Shown in pieces: positions 63,819 to 64,000 of a DNA stretch of 64,000 bases (the first letter of the stretch is position 1; every line of letters starts with the position of its first letter). The position numbers and the translations under genes were made by a program. The notes beneath the pieces were generated by a model that worked only from the letters and a program-made list of their open reading frames with translations, was not told the origin of the DNA and ran no database searches. This DNA is from Symsagittifera roscoffensis. Its lineage: Eukaryota; Xenacoelomorpha; Acoela; Convolutidae. The stretch is taken from the NCBI RefSeq assembly GCF_963678635.1, contig NC_087062.1:2482001-2546000 (forward strand). Direction: 5' to 3'.

Positions 63819-64000
63819 GTCGAAGGTAAAATTCCGGCACATAGCAGAACTTTTTTTAGTTATAACTTTTTTTTACTTTGAACCTACTTTAGCCTGGTTT
63901 TCGCTTGTGCTTGCAATGAAATTTTTTTATTTAATCTTATTTATTTTAAAGAAACTCTTCTTTATCAGAAGCCAAAATCTGTACCCTTTTATCACAGCAA

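Overview
This is nuclear DNA from an invertebrate animal. The host genes have GT-AG introns, the spacer DNA is AT-rich, and four host proteins are recognisable with typical animal architecture: MFSD5, the Paf1-complex subunit RTF1, KIF-binding protein (KIFBP) and the BBSome subunit BBS5. BBS5 implies a ciliated organism. The mobile-element load (Maverick/Polinton, Ty3/Gypsy, Penelope-like, CR1/Jockey-like LINE, tRNA-derived SINEs, many MITEs) fits a marine invertebrate, but I cannot place it in a phylum from the sequence alone.

Layout. 1-5.2 kb: the right part of a Maverick/Polinton virus-like element, all on +: a small protein cut by the window edge, an unrecognised protein, an integrase, two capsid-type proteins flanking a small basic virion protein, and an adenain-like protease. 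Genes are packed with 11-nt overlaps. No DNA polymerase B or packaging ATPase is in the window. 5.2-7.4 kb: SINE, MITE-like element, G-rich minisatellite and a 200-N gap. 7.5-11.5 kb: a GC-richer block with long unrecognised reading frames interrupted by in-frame stops. 11.5-16.8 kb: a graveyard of Penelope-like and Gypsy fragments plus a MITE.

17.2-31.4 kb: MFSD5 (2 exons) then RTF1 (11 exons, rebuilt exon by exon with phases that join cleanly to 708 residues). RTF1 intron 4 holds an intact two-ORF LINE in the sense orientation; intron 1 holds a fold-back element. 33.4-48.9 kb: KIFBP (7 exons, 631 residues). Its intron 4 carries a 1.1-kb near-perfect palindrome, a telomere-like TACCC tract and a repeat-bearing pseudogene; intron 6 carries ten copies of a 68-bp minisatellite; and its terminal exon, with acceptor and 3' flank, is present three times in tandem (about 1.38 kb per unit).

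48.9-56.1 kb is largely gene-free repeat DNA. 56.1-59.6 kb: BBS5 with an intron-free coding region, then an unrecognised two-exon gene whose intron contains a MITE nested in a MITE. 59.7-60.7 kb packs three further MITE-like elements. 60.7-63.8 kb shows no gene, and at 63.78 kb a new gene may begin (possibly CHMP1-like, weak).

The host genes appear functionally independent (membrane transport, transcription elongation, kinesin regulation, ciliary trafficking). The most unusual structures are the KIFBP last-exon triplication, the unidentified 4-kb coding block, and the long palindrome.
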